A stretch of DNA of 64,000 nt from Phaeobacter piscinae (GTDB lineage: Bacteria > Pseudomonadota > Alphaproteobacteria > Rhodobacterales > Rhodobacteraceae), in assembly GCF_002407245.1 (NCBI RefSeq), contig NZ_CP010685.1, positions 1 to 64,000 of the forward strand, written 5' to 3'. A program made the position numbers and the translations under genes. Shown one piece after another: positions 1 through 8,066 of the stretch. Numbering within the stretch: position 1 is the stretch's first letter; every line of letters begins with the position of its first letter. The notes beneath the pieces are model-generated. The model made no database searches and was not told where the DNA came from. It saw nothing but the letters and a program-made list of their open reading frames with translations.

Positions 1-1014
1 CTATTCTGCCGCGCGTTTTCTGACCCAGCCAAGGAAGGCCGCATCCGGGCGCCGCAGCCGTGGCGCGCCAGAGCGCACCCACATCGTGCGCCAGTCCGCC
101 TCCAGCGCATAGACATCCACGCCGGGGATCAGGCTGCGGGCCTGCTCCAGCGTGCGCGCGCTCAGCACCGGCGGGCGCTGGCTGTTGTCCAGCACCGCAT
201 GTTTCTGGGAAAACCGGATCAGATCCCCCGGCAGCTCCTCCATCGCGTAATCCGGCAGGGGCTGGGCCGCAATCATGTCGCGCAGCATCTTGCGAAACAC
301 CCGGCGCGGCGAGGCTGAGCCGGATTTCTTCAACAGCACCTCCACCGAGATCTGCCAGCTGTCCTGCCGCCCGCAATGTTTGCGCGCCAGCTCATAGATG
401 CGCCGCTCCAGCGGTTTCCTGAGCCGGAAGTAATCGCGGCTGAGGGTCAGCACCGATTTCGACAGCACCGCGCGATAGATCCATTCGCTGAGCGTCACCA
501 CCACATTGACCATCCGCCCGCCGCGCGCCTTGCGCACAATCTCCCAGCTCTCGATCAGGCCAAAGCCGCTGGTCACCTCCTGACCGCCGGTGACGATATT
601 GGTGGTGATGCGGGTGCCCGCCAGCCGCTCAAACGCCTCGCGCAGACGGCGGTAGGCATCGCCCGAGGTTTCGCGGTTGGTCGCCACCAGCAGATCATGG
701 GCGGTGAGATGCAGCGTGCGGCTGACCTGGCGGCCCGCGTTCACCGCCGCCATCAGCTGGCTGATGCAGAAGATCAGAATGTCCTTGTCGTGGATCGTCG
801 CCAGCCCTTTGACCGAAGGCACCACGGTGATCTCGGCACCATTGTGTTCGTAGTTCAGAATCCGCCGGTCCGGCCGTGTGCCAAGCGAGAACAGCGGGTG
901 TTCCATCGAGGCGAGATCGTTTTTCGGGATCGCATCAAAGATATCGCAGAGGAAAAAATCCCCGCCCTGCGCCCCGCCGCCTGCGGTCATCTGGCCTGAA
1001 ATCTGGCCTGCCAT
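1..1014 (-). CDS. repA: Plasmid replication initiator RepA (RPA family)
   Basis: Predicted initiator that binds the plasmid origin and recruits the host replisome. The 337-residue protein matches the Replication initiator protein A family common on Rhodobacteraceae plasmids. Family-like stretches include LTLSRDYFRLRKPLERRIYE (about residues 190-210), a winged-helix-type DNA-binding region, and a basic C-terminus. The stop codon is the first triplet of the window, so the gene is complete. ATG at 1014 is preceded by a purine-rich stretch. It is divergent from parA, with the candidate origin between them. No RepB/RepC-type gene is present, so this is not a repABC replicon. Assignment to the RepA-I compatibility group is inference from the plasmid's content. 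Confidence 0.9.
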   Translation of the reverse strand: MAGQISGQMTAGGGAQGGDFFLCDIFDAIPKNDLASMEHPLFSLGTRPDRRILNYEHNGAEITVVPSVKGLATIHDKDILIFCISQLMAAVNAGRQVSRTLHLTAHDLLVATNRETSGDAYRRLREAFERLAGTRITTNIVTGGQEVTSGFGLIESWEIVRKARGGRMVNVVVTLSEWIYRAVLSKSVLTLSRDYFRLRKPLERRIYELARKHCGRQDSWQISVEVLLKKSGSASPRRVFRKMLRDMIAAQPLPDYAMEELPGDLIRFSQKHAVLDNSQRPPVLSARTLEQARSLIPGVDVYALEADWRTMWVRSGAPRLRRPDAAFLGWVRKRAAE

Positions 1015-1116
1015 GTCACTGTCCTGTCTGCTCTGCCGCCCCTCGTCTGTGCGGGCCTTATGGCCTCTTTCGGGGTGACTCGCGTCTTCGTGGTTTTGAT
1101 TACGCCCACCCTAAAG

Positions 1117-1125
1117 TTATCCACA
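1117..1125 (+). promoter_or_regulatory. DnaA box
   Basis: The 9-mer TTATCCACA is an exact match to the DnaA-box consensus. It lies 12 bp before the first iteron, as in many iteron plasmids where host DnaA assists opening. Confidence 0.7.
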
Positions 1126-1137
1126 CCAGTTCTCAAC

Positions 1138-1203
1138 GGGGGTTCAGAGTCACTGCTTCGGGGGATCAGAGTCAGTCTATCGGGGTTTCAGAATCGCAAA
1201 GCC
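1138..1203 (+). repeat. Three 22-bp iterons
   Basis: Three tandem direct repeats start at 1138, 1160 and 1182. Each begins with GGGG(G/T), then (T/A)TCAGA(G/A)TC. The TCAGA cores fall at 1144, 1166 and 1188, exactly 22 bp (two helical turns) apart. The third copy is the most diverged. They are the likely RepA binding sites. Confidence 0.7.
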
Positions 1204-1244
1204 CTGAAAAAAGTCCCGCATCGCCAATGAAAAAAGGGCTTTGC
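1196..1244. repeat. 10-bp inverted repeat in origin
   Basis: GCAAAGCCCT (1196-1205) and AGGGCTTTGC (1235-1244) are perfect inverted copies separated by 29 bp. The interior contains two TGAAAAAAG-type A-tracts as direct repeats. The left arm overlaps the third iteron. It could be a second initiator site that also represses repA, or a cruciform. Confidence 0.5.
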
Positions 1245-1394
1245 GCCGATGGGTGTTGCGCCTTAACTTATATATAACTCAATAATAACAGGTAGAAAAA
1301 ATCGACGCCGGAAAAATCACCCCCGGTCGCGCCCCAGAGCCACCCGATTTTGACGCCGCAACCCCCGGATTTGCTTAGAAAATTCAAAAGAGAT

Positions 1395-1417
1395 GCGCAT
1401 ATATCTTTCATGTGCGC
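1395..1417. promoter_or_regulatory. Imperfect dyad upstream of parA
   Basis: GCGCATAT (1395-1402) faces ATGTGCGC (1410-1417), with 7 of 8 positions complementary and centres about 15 bp apart. It lies about 85 bp before the parA start. It could be the ParA/ParB autoregulatory operator. No motif match supports a specific protein. Confidence 0.3.
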
Positions 1418-1501
1418 TGTTTTCTGCTATCATCCGCAAAAGGCCGCACATCAGGGGTGCCCTTCGGGGGCAGTCCGGATGGAAGGGGCACAGGCAGAGG
1501 C

Positions 1502-2926
1502 ATGAGAGCAATGGCACGAGAGACCCAGAAGAAAGACCCAAGCCGCGGCGCGGCCGGGCTGCCCCCCTATTTCAACATCGACCCCGACAGCGCGCTCAGC
1601 GATCTGGATGCCCCCACCAGCACCGGTGGCTTTGCCGATATCGCCGAGGCCTGCGCCCGGGGCCGGGCGGATCTCTCCAGCCGGGGCATGAACGAAGAGG
1701 GGCGCAAAGCGCTGCGCCTGTTCTCCACCTGGGAAATCACCCGCTATCTGATCCCGGTTGCCCAGGCCCATTTCCGCCGGGTGCTGAAGGCCAACCCCGA
1801 ACTGCCGCAGGGCCGCTCTGAAACCGAGGGCGGCGCCAAGTGGTTCACCCTCGACGAGGTGCTGCGGCTGCGGGCGCATTTCGCCGCCCAGGGCTCCAAG
1901 GCCAAGGATTACCAACCCTACCGCCCCGAAGGGCTGCCCGCCAAAATGGTCGCTGTGGCCAACTTCAAAGGCGGCGTGGGCAAGACGTCGACGGCGGCCC
2001 ATCTGGCGATGTCAGCCGCGCTGGATGGCTACAAGGTGCTGGTGATTGATCTCGATAGCCAGGGCTCGATGACCTCGATCTTCGGCGGCCGCGTGGAGGA
2101 TGAATGGCAAACCGCCTTCCCGCTTTTGGCGCGCCATTACGGCGATCACCTGCGGCTGGAAAACCAGCGCCGTCTGGATCGCGGCGATGCGCCCCAGCCG
2201 CTGGACGACAGCCTGTCGGCCGCGATGGAGATGACGGCGGCGGATGTGATCCAGCCCACCCATTGGCCCAATATCGATCTCATCGGCGCGCAGCTGAACC
2301 TCTACTGGGCGGAATTCCAGATCCCGGTCTGGCGCATGGCCGCGCGCTCCTGGAAGCTCTGGGATGCGCTGACCGAACGGCTGGAGGCCGACGGGGTCTT
2401 GGACCAATATGACGTGATCTTCATCGACACGCCGCCGGCCCTTGGCTACCTGACCATCAACGGTCTGTCGGCGGCGGATATCCTCTTGGTGCCGATGGGC
2501 GCGTCCTTTCTGGAGTTCGACAGTACGGGGCGGTTTTTCGATATGCTGCATTCCACCTTCGCCTCCATCGAGGAGGGTGAGAACCTGGCCGCGCGCGCGC
2601 TGGGGCGGCCGGAGATTGCCTTTGAATGGGATGCGGTGCGCACGGTAATCACCCGCTATGACAGCGCCCAGCAGGGGGAGCTGGCAGCCCTGATGCAGGC
2701 CTATCTGGGCCCCACCCTGTCGCCGCACCGGCAAGATTACACCGCGCTGATCGGTCAGGCCGGCGAGCAGGTCAATGGCATCTACGAGGCCGATTACCGC
2801 GATTTCAACCGCGAAACCTATGCGCGCGGGCGCGAGACCTTCGACGCCACCTATGCGGCCTTCAAGCGGCTCCTGCTGGCGGTCTGGCGCCGGGATGAGT
2901 TGCAGATGCAGCGCGCGGCGCAGTAA
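1502..2926 (+). CDS. parA: Plasmid partition ATPase ParA
   Basis: Type Ia partition ATPase that moves the plasmid on the nucleoid with ParB. The deviant Walker A motif FKGGVGKTSTA lies about 165 residues in, followed by a Walker B-type segment VIFIDTPPALGYLT. The N-terminal extension of roughly 150 residues carries a predicted helix-turn-helix-like region, typical of ParA proteins that repress their own operon. ATG 1502 is chosen because purine-rich GGAAGGGG lies 13 bp upstream; ATG 1511 sits a good distance from AGAGG and is equally possible. A further in-frame ATG at 1412 lacks a ribosome site. parB follows after 103 bp, so the two probably form one operon. Confidence 0.93.
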   Translation: MRAMARETQKKDPSRGAAGLPPYFNIDPDSALSDLDAPTSTGGFADIAEACARGRADLSSRGMNEEGRKALRLFSTWEITRYLIPVAQAHFRRVLKANPELPQGRSETEGGAKWFTLDEVLRLRAHFAAQGSKAKDYQPYRPEGLPAKMVAVANFKGGVGKTSTAAHLAMSAALDGYKVLVIDLDSQGSMTSIFGGRVEDEWQTAFPLLARHYGDHLRLENQRRLDRGDAPQPLDDSLSAAMEMTAADVIQPTHWPNIDLIGAQLNLYWAEFQIPVWRMAARSWKLWDALTERLEADGVLDQYDVIFIDTPPALGYLTINGLSAADILLVPMGASFLEFDSTGRFFDMLHSTFASIEEGENLAARALGRPEIAFEWDAVRTVITRYDSAQQGELAALMQAYLGPTLSPHRQDYTALIGQAGEQVNGIYEADYRDFNRETYARGRETFDATYAAFKRLLLAVWRRDELQMQRAAQ

Positions 2927-3029
2927 CGGGCTAAAAACACACCGCGCCTCATACTGTGACCCCGGCGGCCCCCAAGGGCAGACAGGACCGCAGAGATCAG
3001 ATCAGGCGCGACAAAAAAAGGACAGGCAG

Positions 3030-4157
3030 ATGGCAAAACGCAAACGGCTTTCCCCGGCACAGCCGACCTATCTCAGCACCGCGCCGGAGAGCAAATCCGC
3101 CCTCGGCGGCCCAGGTTCGCTGTCAGCGCCACCGATTGCGCAGGTCGCCTCCGAAGCCGCCACAGAGGGCGCGCTGCAGGAGCTGACAGCGGTGCTGGAG
3201 ACCGCCCGCGCCAAGGGGCTGATGATCGAGGAGATCGCGCTTGAGGCCATTGATGAGACCCATCTGGTGCGCGACCGGCTGGAACAGGACGAGGAGGAAA
3301 TGGGGGCGCTGGTGGGATCCCTGCGCGCCCGTGGCCAGCAGACCCCGATCGAGGTGGTCGAGCTGGGCCAGACCGCAGATGGCAAGACCCACGGGCTGAT
3401 TTCCGGCTGGCGCCGTCTGCGGGCGATGCGCAGGCTGCATGCCGAAACCGGCGATCCCGCCTTTGCCACCATCAAGGCGCTGGTGATCCAGCCCGATGGC
3501 GCTGAGGGCGCTTATGTGGCGATGGTTGAGGAAAACGAAATCCGGGTGAACCTCTCCCACTATGAACGGGCCCGCATTGCGGTGCGGGCGCTGCGCGAAG
3601 GGGTCTACAGCAGCCAGAAATATGCGCTGCAATCGCTGTTTGCCAATGCCACCCGCGCCAAACGTTCCAAGATCGGCAGCTTTGTCACCCTGGTTGAGGC
3701 GCTGGATGAGGATCTGCTGTTCCCCACCGCCATCCGCGAGAAACTGGGGCTGGGGCTGGCGCGGGCCTTTGCGCAGACACCCGGCTTTGCCGATGAGGTG
3801 GTCGCGGCCCTGCGCGCCACCGCCCGCCCCACGGCAGAGGCGGAACAGGAGGTGCTGAGCCAGCTGCTGGCGGCTTATGAGGGGAGTGAGATTCCGGGCC
3901 CCGCTGTGGATCAAGCGGCCTCTGCCGTCCCGACGTCTGAGCGGGCGCCGGCTCCTGCGGAACAGCCTGCCCCGGCGCCCCGGGTGCGCAGCCTTGATCC
4001 TGCGGATCACATTGGCGCGGATGAGCGGGTGAGCGTGCAAGCCGCTGCGGGCGTGCGGCTGGGGTTCACCCCCGGTCAGCAGCGGATCGAACTCACCGGC
4101 ACGGCAGTGGATACGACACTGATGGAAGATCTGAAGGCCTGGCTGCGCCGCCGCTGA
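3030..4157 (+). CDS. parB: Plasmid partition protein ParB
   Basis: Centromere-binding partner of ParA. The 375-residue protein has a ParB/Spo0J-type N-terminal nuclease-like fold (SLRARGQQTPIEVVEL, LISGWRRLRAMRRL, YVAMVEENEIRVNLS) and then a helix-turn-helix region (YALQSLFANATRAKRSKIGSF). A proline/alanine-rich linker and a C-terminal segment for dimerisation follow. ATG 3030 follows an AGGACAGGCAG ribosome-binding stretch. Reading further upstream would overlap parA. A strong bidirectional hairpin ends the operon. Confidence 0.93.
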   Translation: MAKRKRLSPAQPTYLSTAPESKSALGGPGSLSAPPIAQVASEAATEGALQELTAVLETARAKGLMIEEIALEAIDETHLVRDRLEQDEEEMGALVGSLRARGQQTPIEVVELGQTADGKTHGLISGWRRLRAMRRLHAETGDPAFATIKALVIQPDGAEGAYVAMVEENEIRVNLSHYERARIAVRALREGVYSSQKYALQSLFANATRAKRSKIGSFVTLVEALDEDLLFPTAIREKLGLGLARAFAQTPGFADEVVAALRATARPTAEAEQEVLSQLLAAYEGSEIPGPAVDQAASAVPTSERAPAPAEQPAPAPRVRSLDPADHIGADERVSVQAAAGVRLGFTPGQQRIELTGTAVDTTLMEDLKAWLRRR

Positions 4158-4180
4158 ACGGAGCCTGACAAGAGCATGCA

Positions 4181-4214
4181 AAAAGACCCTGATACAGGCG
4201 TATCAGGGTCTTTT
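4181..4214. terminator. Bidirectional terminator between parB and ugd
   Basis: Perfect 15-bp stem AAAAGACCCTGATAC / GTATCAGGGTCTTTT with a 4-nt loop (4196-4199). It ends in T-runs on both strands and separates two converging genes. Confidence 0.9.
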
Positions 4215-4243
4215 GCGTTTCTGGGAGATAGGTTTCGGCGGGC

Positions 4244-5548
4244 TTATCGGCCCACCCCGACATAGGTTTCAAACCCGGCGCGTTTGGCGGCTTTGGCGGT
4301 GTAGATATTGCGCAGATCCACCATCCGGGGCTGCGCCATCTTGCGCGCCAGCGCCTTCAGATCGAGGGCGCGGAATTCATTCCATTCCGTCAGCAGCACC
4401 ACCAGATCGGCATTGCGCGCGGCCTTATAGGGATCGTCCTCCCATTTGACACCGGGCAGCAGATCGCGCCCCTCGGCCTCGCCCTGCGGGTCCACCACCC
4501 GCACCTTGGCGCCGCCGCCAATGAGGGCCGGCACGATGGTGAGGCTCGGCGCCTCGCGCATGTCATCGGTATTGGGTTTGAAGGTGACGCCCAGCACCGC
4601 GATGGTCTTGCCGTTGAAATTGCCGTCACAGGCGTCGCGCAGCTTCTCCAGCATCCGCGCCTTGACCTCCTGATTGACCCGCATCACGGTTTCGGTGATC
4701 TGCATCGGATAGGCATGGTCCTGACCGATGCGCGCCAGCGCGGCAGTGTCCTTGGGAAAACACGACCCGCCATAGCCGGGACCGGCATGCAGGAACTTAT
4801 TGCCGATGCGCCCGTCCAGCCCGATGCCACGGGCGACTTCCTTGACGTCGGATCCCACCCGCTCACAGAGGCCGGCGATTTCATTCATGAAGGTGATCTT
4901 GGTCGCCAGAAACGCATTGGCGGCATATTTGATCATCTCGGCACTTTCGAGATCGGTGGTGAGGATCGGGAAATCGCGCAGATATAATGGCCGGTAGATC
5001 TCGGCCATGACCTCAGCGGCGCGGTCGTTCTGCACGCCCACAACCACCCGGTCGGGGCGCATGAAATCATCAATCGCCGCCCCTTCGCGCAGGAACTCCG
5101 GGTTGGAGGCCACATCAAACTCCGCCGCCGGATTGGATTTGGCGATCACCTGTTTCACCTGCCGGTTGGTGCCGAGGGGAACGGTGGATTTGGTGACCAC
5201 CACGGTATAGCCCTGCAGGGCGGCGGCAATTTCCTCGCTGGCGGCCATCACATAGGTGAGATCGGCATGACCATCGCCGCGCCGTGTTGGCGTGCCAACG
5301 GCGATGAACACCGCTTCGGCCTCGGCGACGGCGGCGGCCAGATCATCGGTAAAGGAGAGCCGGCCCGCCGCCACATTGCGCGCCATCAGATCCTCCAGCC
5401 CCGGCTCATAGATCGGCACCTCACCGGCTTGTAGCCGGGCGATCTTGGCAGCGTCCTTGTCGACGCAGACCACGTCATGGCCAAAGTCGGAAAAACAGAC
5501 GCCGGAGACCAATCCGACATATCCGGTGCCAATCATTGCAATGCGCAT
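4244..5548 (-). CDS. ugd: UDP-glucose 6-dehydrogenase
   Basis: Oxidises UDP-glucose twice with NAD+ to UDP-glucuronate in the cytoplasm, supplying acidic sugars for the polysaccharide. The 434-residue length is normal for the family. The Rossmann motif MIGTGYVGLV is at the N-terminus and the catalytic cysteine is in GPGYGGSCFPKD. The FKPNTDDMREAPS segment belongs to the C-terminal UDP-binding domain. ATG 5548 has AAAGGA 8 bp upstream, so the in-frame extension to 5722 is rejected. The epimerase that uses its product lies just upstream on the same strand. Confidence 0.95.
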   Translation of the reverse strand: MRIAMIGTGYVGLVSGVCFSDFGHDVVCVDKDAAKIARLQAGEVPIYEPGLEDLMARNVAAGRLSFTDDLAAAVAEAEAVFIAVGTPTRRGDGHADLTYVMAASEEIAAALQGYTVVVTKSTVPLGTNRQVKQVIAKSNPAAEFDVASNPEFLREGAAIDDFMRPDRVVVGVQNDRAAEVMAEIYRPLYLRDFPILTTDLESAEMIKYAANAFLATKITFMNEIAGLCERVGSDVKEVARGIGLDGRIGNKFLHAGPGYGGSCFPKDTAALARIGQDHAYPMQITETVMRVNQEVKARMLEKLRDACDGNFNGKTIAVLGVTFKPNTDDMREAPSLTIVPALIGGGAKVRVVDPQGEAEGRDLLPGVKWEDDPYKAARNADLVVLLTEWNEFRALDLKALARKMAQPRMVDLRNIYTAKAAKRAGFETYVGVGR

Positions 5549-5673
5549 GGGGGTGGTCCTTTGCTGTTGCCTCATGGCCCTCGCTTGGGGGAGGGCTTTG
5601 GATATCAGACATATACGGGCGCGCGGGGGGCGGGAACCGGAATTTTGGGCCGCTGACGGGGGTGGGCAAAATA

Positions 5674-5716
5674 GGTCCGGTTCGGACCAAATGTTTCGCA
5701 CGCGAAACATTTGGTC
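5674..5716. promoter_or_regulatory. Compound palindrome with parS-like half-sites
   Basis: Two overlapping dyads lie in the 301-bp gap upstream of ugd. The first is GGTCCG-GTT-CGGACC (5674-5688). The second has perfect 15-bp arms at 5685-5699 and 5702-5716 around a 2-bp centre. Its core TGTTTCGCACGCGAAACA (5692-5709) carries the exact half-sites TGTTTC and GAAACA of the bacterial parS consensus TGTTTCACGTGAAACA, but with 6 bp between them rather than 4. It is either a plasmid-specific ParB site, about 1.5 kb from parB, or an operator for ugd. Apart from the weak hairpin at 5802-5828, nothing else is evident in the gap. Confidence 0.55.
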
Positions 5717-5801
5717 AATCATGCTGACCTAATTGAAGGGGAGAGTCTTGCTGCCAATTTCACAGAAATCGGCAGGCCTGCGGCGCGCGTCTTTAGGGAA
5801 A

Positions 5802-5828
5802 GGTGACAGGTCAGAGATGCCTGTCGCC
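5802..5828 (-). terminator. Weak hairpin downstream of the epimerase
   Basis: GGTGACAGG (5802-5810) pairs with CCTGTCGCC (5820-5828), with one G-T pair and a 9-nt loop. On the minus strand it is followed by a pyrimidine-rich stretch. Its role as terminator of the epimerase gene is tentative. Confidence 0.35.
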
Positions 5829-5849
5829 CCGGATTAGCCCTGCCCCGGA

Positions 5850-6860
5850 TCAGCCTTCCGCGTCGCTGTAATACGCCCGGTACCAGGCAACAAACCGCGC
5901 CACGCCCTCTGCGACGCTGACTTGCGGTTCATAGCCGGTGAGCTGGCTCAGCAAGCTGGTGTCGGCCCAGGTGGCCGGCACATCCCCGGCCTGCATCTCC
6001 ATCAGGTTTTTCTCGGCCGGAAGTCCCAGCGCGGTTTCCAGCGCCGCGATATACTCCATCAGCGGTGTCGGCTTGGAGGCGCCGATATTGACCACCCGGA
6101 ACGGGGCGACAGGGCTGAGATTGTCCTGTTCCGAGACCGGCTGATCCCCCGGCACCGCGTCGATCAGCCCGGTGATGCCGGTCACCAGATCGTCGATATA
6201 GGTGAAGTCCCGGCTCATCCTGCCGTGGTTATAGACGTCGATCGGCTGACCGGCCTGCATCGCCTTGGTGAATTTGAACAGCGCCATATCGGGCCGGCCC
6301 CAGGGGCCGTAGACGGTGAAGAAGCGGAACATGGTGGTGGGCAGCCCATAGAGATGGGCATAGGAATGCGCCATCGTCTCGCCTGCCTTTTTGGTGGCGG
6401 CATAAAAGGACATCTGATGATCGGCCTGCTGACGCTCATCAAAGGGCATCTGGGTATTGGCGCCATAAGCCGAGGAGGTGGAGGCGATCAGCATATGGGC
6501 GGGCGGATGGGCGCGGGCGGCCTCCAGCAGTTCAAAGGTGCCAATGAGATTGGCCTCAAGATAATCGCGCGGCGCATCAATCGAATGGCGCACCCCGGCC
6601 TGGGCGGCCAGATGGATCACCGCATCGGGCTTATGGGTGTCAAACAGTGCCATCAGGCGGCCGGGATCTTCCAGCTTGCCAATGATTGGCGTGAAGCCGG
6701 CGTGCGCTGCCAGCATGGCGTGGCGGCGTTCTTTCAGGCGGACATCATAATAAGGCGAGAGGCAATCCAGCCCAATGACACGCCAGCCTGCGGCCAGCAG
6801 CCGGTCTGCCAGGTGATAGCCGATAAAGCCGGCCGATCCGGTGATAAGAGCGGTTTTCAT
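5850..6860 (-). CDS. NAD-dependent epimerase, probable UDP-glucuronate 4-epimerase
   Basis: Short-chain dehydrogenase of 336 residues. It probably converts UDP-glucuronate to UDP-galacturonate, taking the product of the neighbouring dehydrogenase. The N-terminal ITGSAGFIGYHLADRL is the NAD-binding motif. The active site shows STSSAYG and YAATKKAGE (YxxxK). The segment LSPYYDVRLKERR and the FRFFTVYGPWGRPDMA stretch are characteristic of the CapI/LspL UDP-GlcA epimerase group rather than of GalE. ATG 6860 is the only plausible start. Substrate assignment rests on family features and context. Confidence 0.85.
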   Translation of the reverse strand: MKTALITGSAGFIGYHLADRLLAAGWRVIGLDCLSPYYDVRLKERRHAMLAAHAGFTPIIGKLEDPGRLMALFDTHKPDAVIHLAAQAGVRHSIDAPRDYLEANLIGTFELLEAARAHPPAHMLIASTSSAYGANTQMPFDERQQADHQMSFYAATKKAGETMAHSYAHLYGLPTTMFRFFTVYGPWGRPDMALFKFTKAMQAGQPIDVYNHGRMSRDFTYIDDLVTGITGLIDAVPGDQPVSEQDNLSPVAPFRVVNIGASKPTPLMEYIAALETALGLPAEKNLMEMQAGDVPATWADTSLLSQLTGYEPQVSVAEGVARFVAWYRAYYSDAEG

Positions 6861-7012
6861 GCCCCTTAGGTGGCGGCTTGGGCGCGGGGTGTCAATGCGT
6901 CCTGCGGCGGGGAAACCAATCTGTCACCGGCAGGTGAATTGACAGCCCGGTCTATTTATGAGTTTTGCGCTCTGAACCAAACCCGCCGCTGCCCGCAGGA
7001 GCCCTTGTCGCT

Positions 7013-8059
7013 GTGAACGAAACCTTGATCCCCGAGCCTGCGCCTCAGGCTGATATGCAGCAGGCCAATATGCAGCAAGCCGGTGCCGGACGTCTGGTGG
7101 CGGTGGTGGTCACCTACAATCGGCTGGAGAAGCTGAAGGTGACGCTGGCGCGGCTGCTGGAGAGCCCCGCTGAGGACCTGGCGGCGCTGGTGGTGGTGGA
7201 CAATGCCTCCAACGATGGGACTGGTGACTGGCTGGCCGGCTGGGCGGCGGAGCATCCGCGGGTTGATGTGATCACAAGTGCCACCAATCAAGGCGGGGCC
7301 GGGGGCTTTGCCCTGGGAATGCGCCGTGCGATGGAGGCCCATAGACCCGACTGGCTGGTGGTGATGGATGATGATGGCCGCCCGGAACCCGGTGGGCTGG
7401 CGGCGTTTCACGCCATGGGGCAGAGCGGCGCGCTGGCCCATTGGGACGCGGTGGCGGCGGCGGTCTATTTCCCGAGCGGCGAGATCTGCGAGATGAACCG
7501 CCCTTCGCGCAATCCGTTCTGGAGCTTCGGGCATTTCCTCTCCACCGCGCGCAAAGGGCGCGATGGGTTCCATATTCCGCGCCGCGCCTATGAGGGCGGG
7601 CTGAGTGCGATTGATGTGACCTCTTTTGTGGGGTTCTTCATTTCAGCAGCGGCGGTGCGGCGGGTGGGCTACCCGGATCCCAAGCTGTTCATCTACGGCG
7701 ATGATGCGCTTTATACGCTGGGGCTGAGTGCGGCGGGCGGGCGCATCTGCTTTGCCGCCGATGTGCGGTTTGAGCATGATTTCTCCACCTTCAGCAATGG
7801 CGACAGCGGCCAGCGGTTCCGGCCGCTGTGGAAGGTCTATTACCATCACCGCAATCTGCTGCTGCTGTACCGGCAGGCGGCGGGCTGGCTGTTCTGGCCG
7901 GTGCTGTTGCTGATCCTGCCCAAATGGGTGCTGAAAGTGCGCCACCACCCCGGCGTGCGCCGGGCCTATCTACGCCTGACCTGGCTGGCGGTGCGGGACG
8001 GGCTGTTGCGCCGGCTGGGGCGCAGCCACGGCGAGGTGCTGGCAGAAGCCCGCGAATAG
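7013..8059 (+). CDS. GT2 glycosyltransferase, GlfT2-like
   Basis: Family 2 (GT-A) transferase. It has AVVVTYNRLEKL at the N-terminus, the VVDNASNDGTGDWL and NQGGAGGF segments, and a metal-binding MDDDGRPEPG motif. These resemble galactofuranosyltransferase-type GT2 proteins, which fits the UDP-galactopyranose mutase gene 3 kb away. A hydrophobic segment near the C-terminus (LFWPVLLLILPKW) suggests membrane attachment. GTG 7013 has AGGAG 11 bp upstream and is preferred; TTG 6965 or an internal ATG are alternatives. It converges on the ABC permease gene with a 7-bp gap. It is a distant paralogue of the GT2 at 13911. Confidence 0.82.
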   Translation: MNETLIPEPAPQADMQQANMQQAGAGRLVAVVVTYNRLEKLKVTLARLLESPAEDLAALVVVDNASNDGTGDWLAGWAAEHPRVDVITSATNQGGAGGFALGMRRAMEAHRPDWLVVMDDDGRPEPGGLAAFHAMGQSGALAHWDAVAAAVYFPSGEICEMNRPSRNPFWSFGHFLSTARKGRDGFHIPRRAYEGGLSAIDVTSFVGFFISAAAVRRVGYPDPKLFIYGDDALYTLGLSAAGGRICFAADVRFEHDFSTFSNGDSGQRFRPLWKVYYHHRNLLLLYRQAAGWLFWPVLLLILPKWVLKVRHHPGVRRAYLRLTWLAVRDGLLRRLGRSHGEVLAEARE

Positions 8060-8066
8060 GGGCCGA

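Larger units (their letters stand above)
1015..1501. other. Candidate replication origin region (oriV) between repA and parA
   Basis: This 487-bp stretch has no credible gene. It holds a consensus DnaA box, three direct repeats with exact 22-bp period, a 10-bp inverted repeat flanking A-tracts, and an A+T-rich segment around 1261-1315 that could melt first. An imperfect dyad lies close to parA. The combination and the position between a replication initiator and parA are typical of an iteron origin. That this is the origin is inference from these elements. Confidence 0.7.

Noticed and set aside
1412..1501. Upstream start for ParA at 1412
   Set aside because: Adds 30 residues unlike ParA and no ribosome site precedes it; a purine-rich site lies before 1502.
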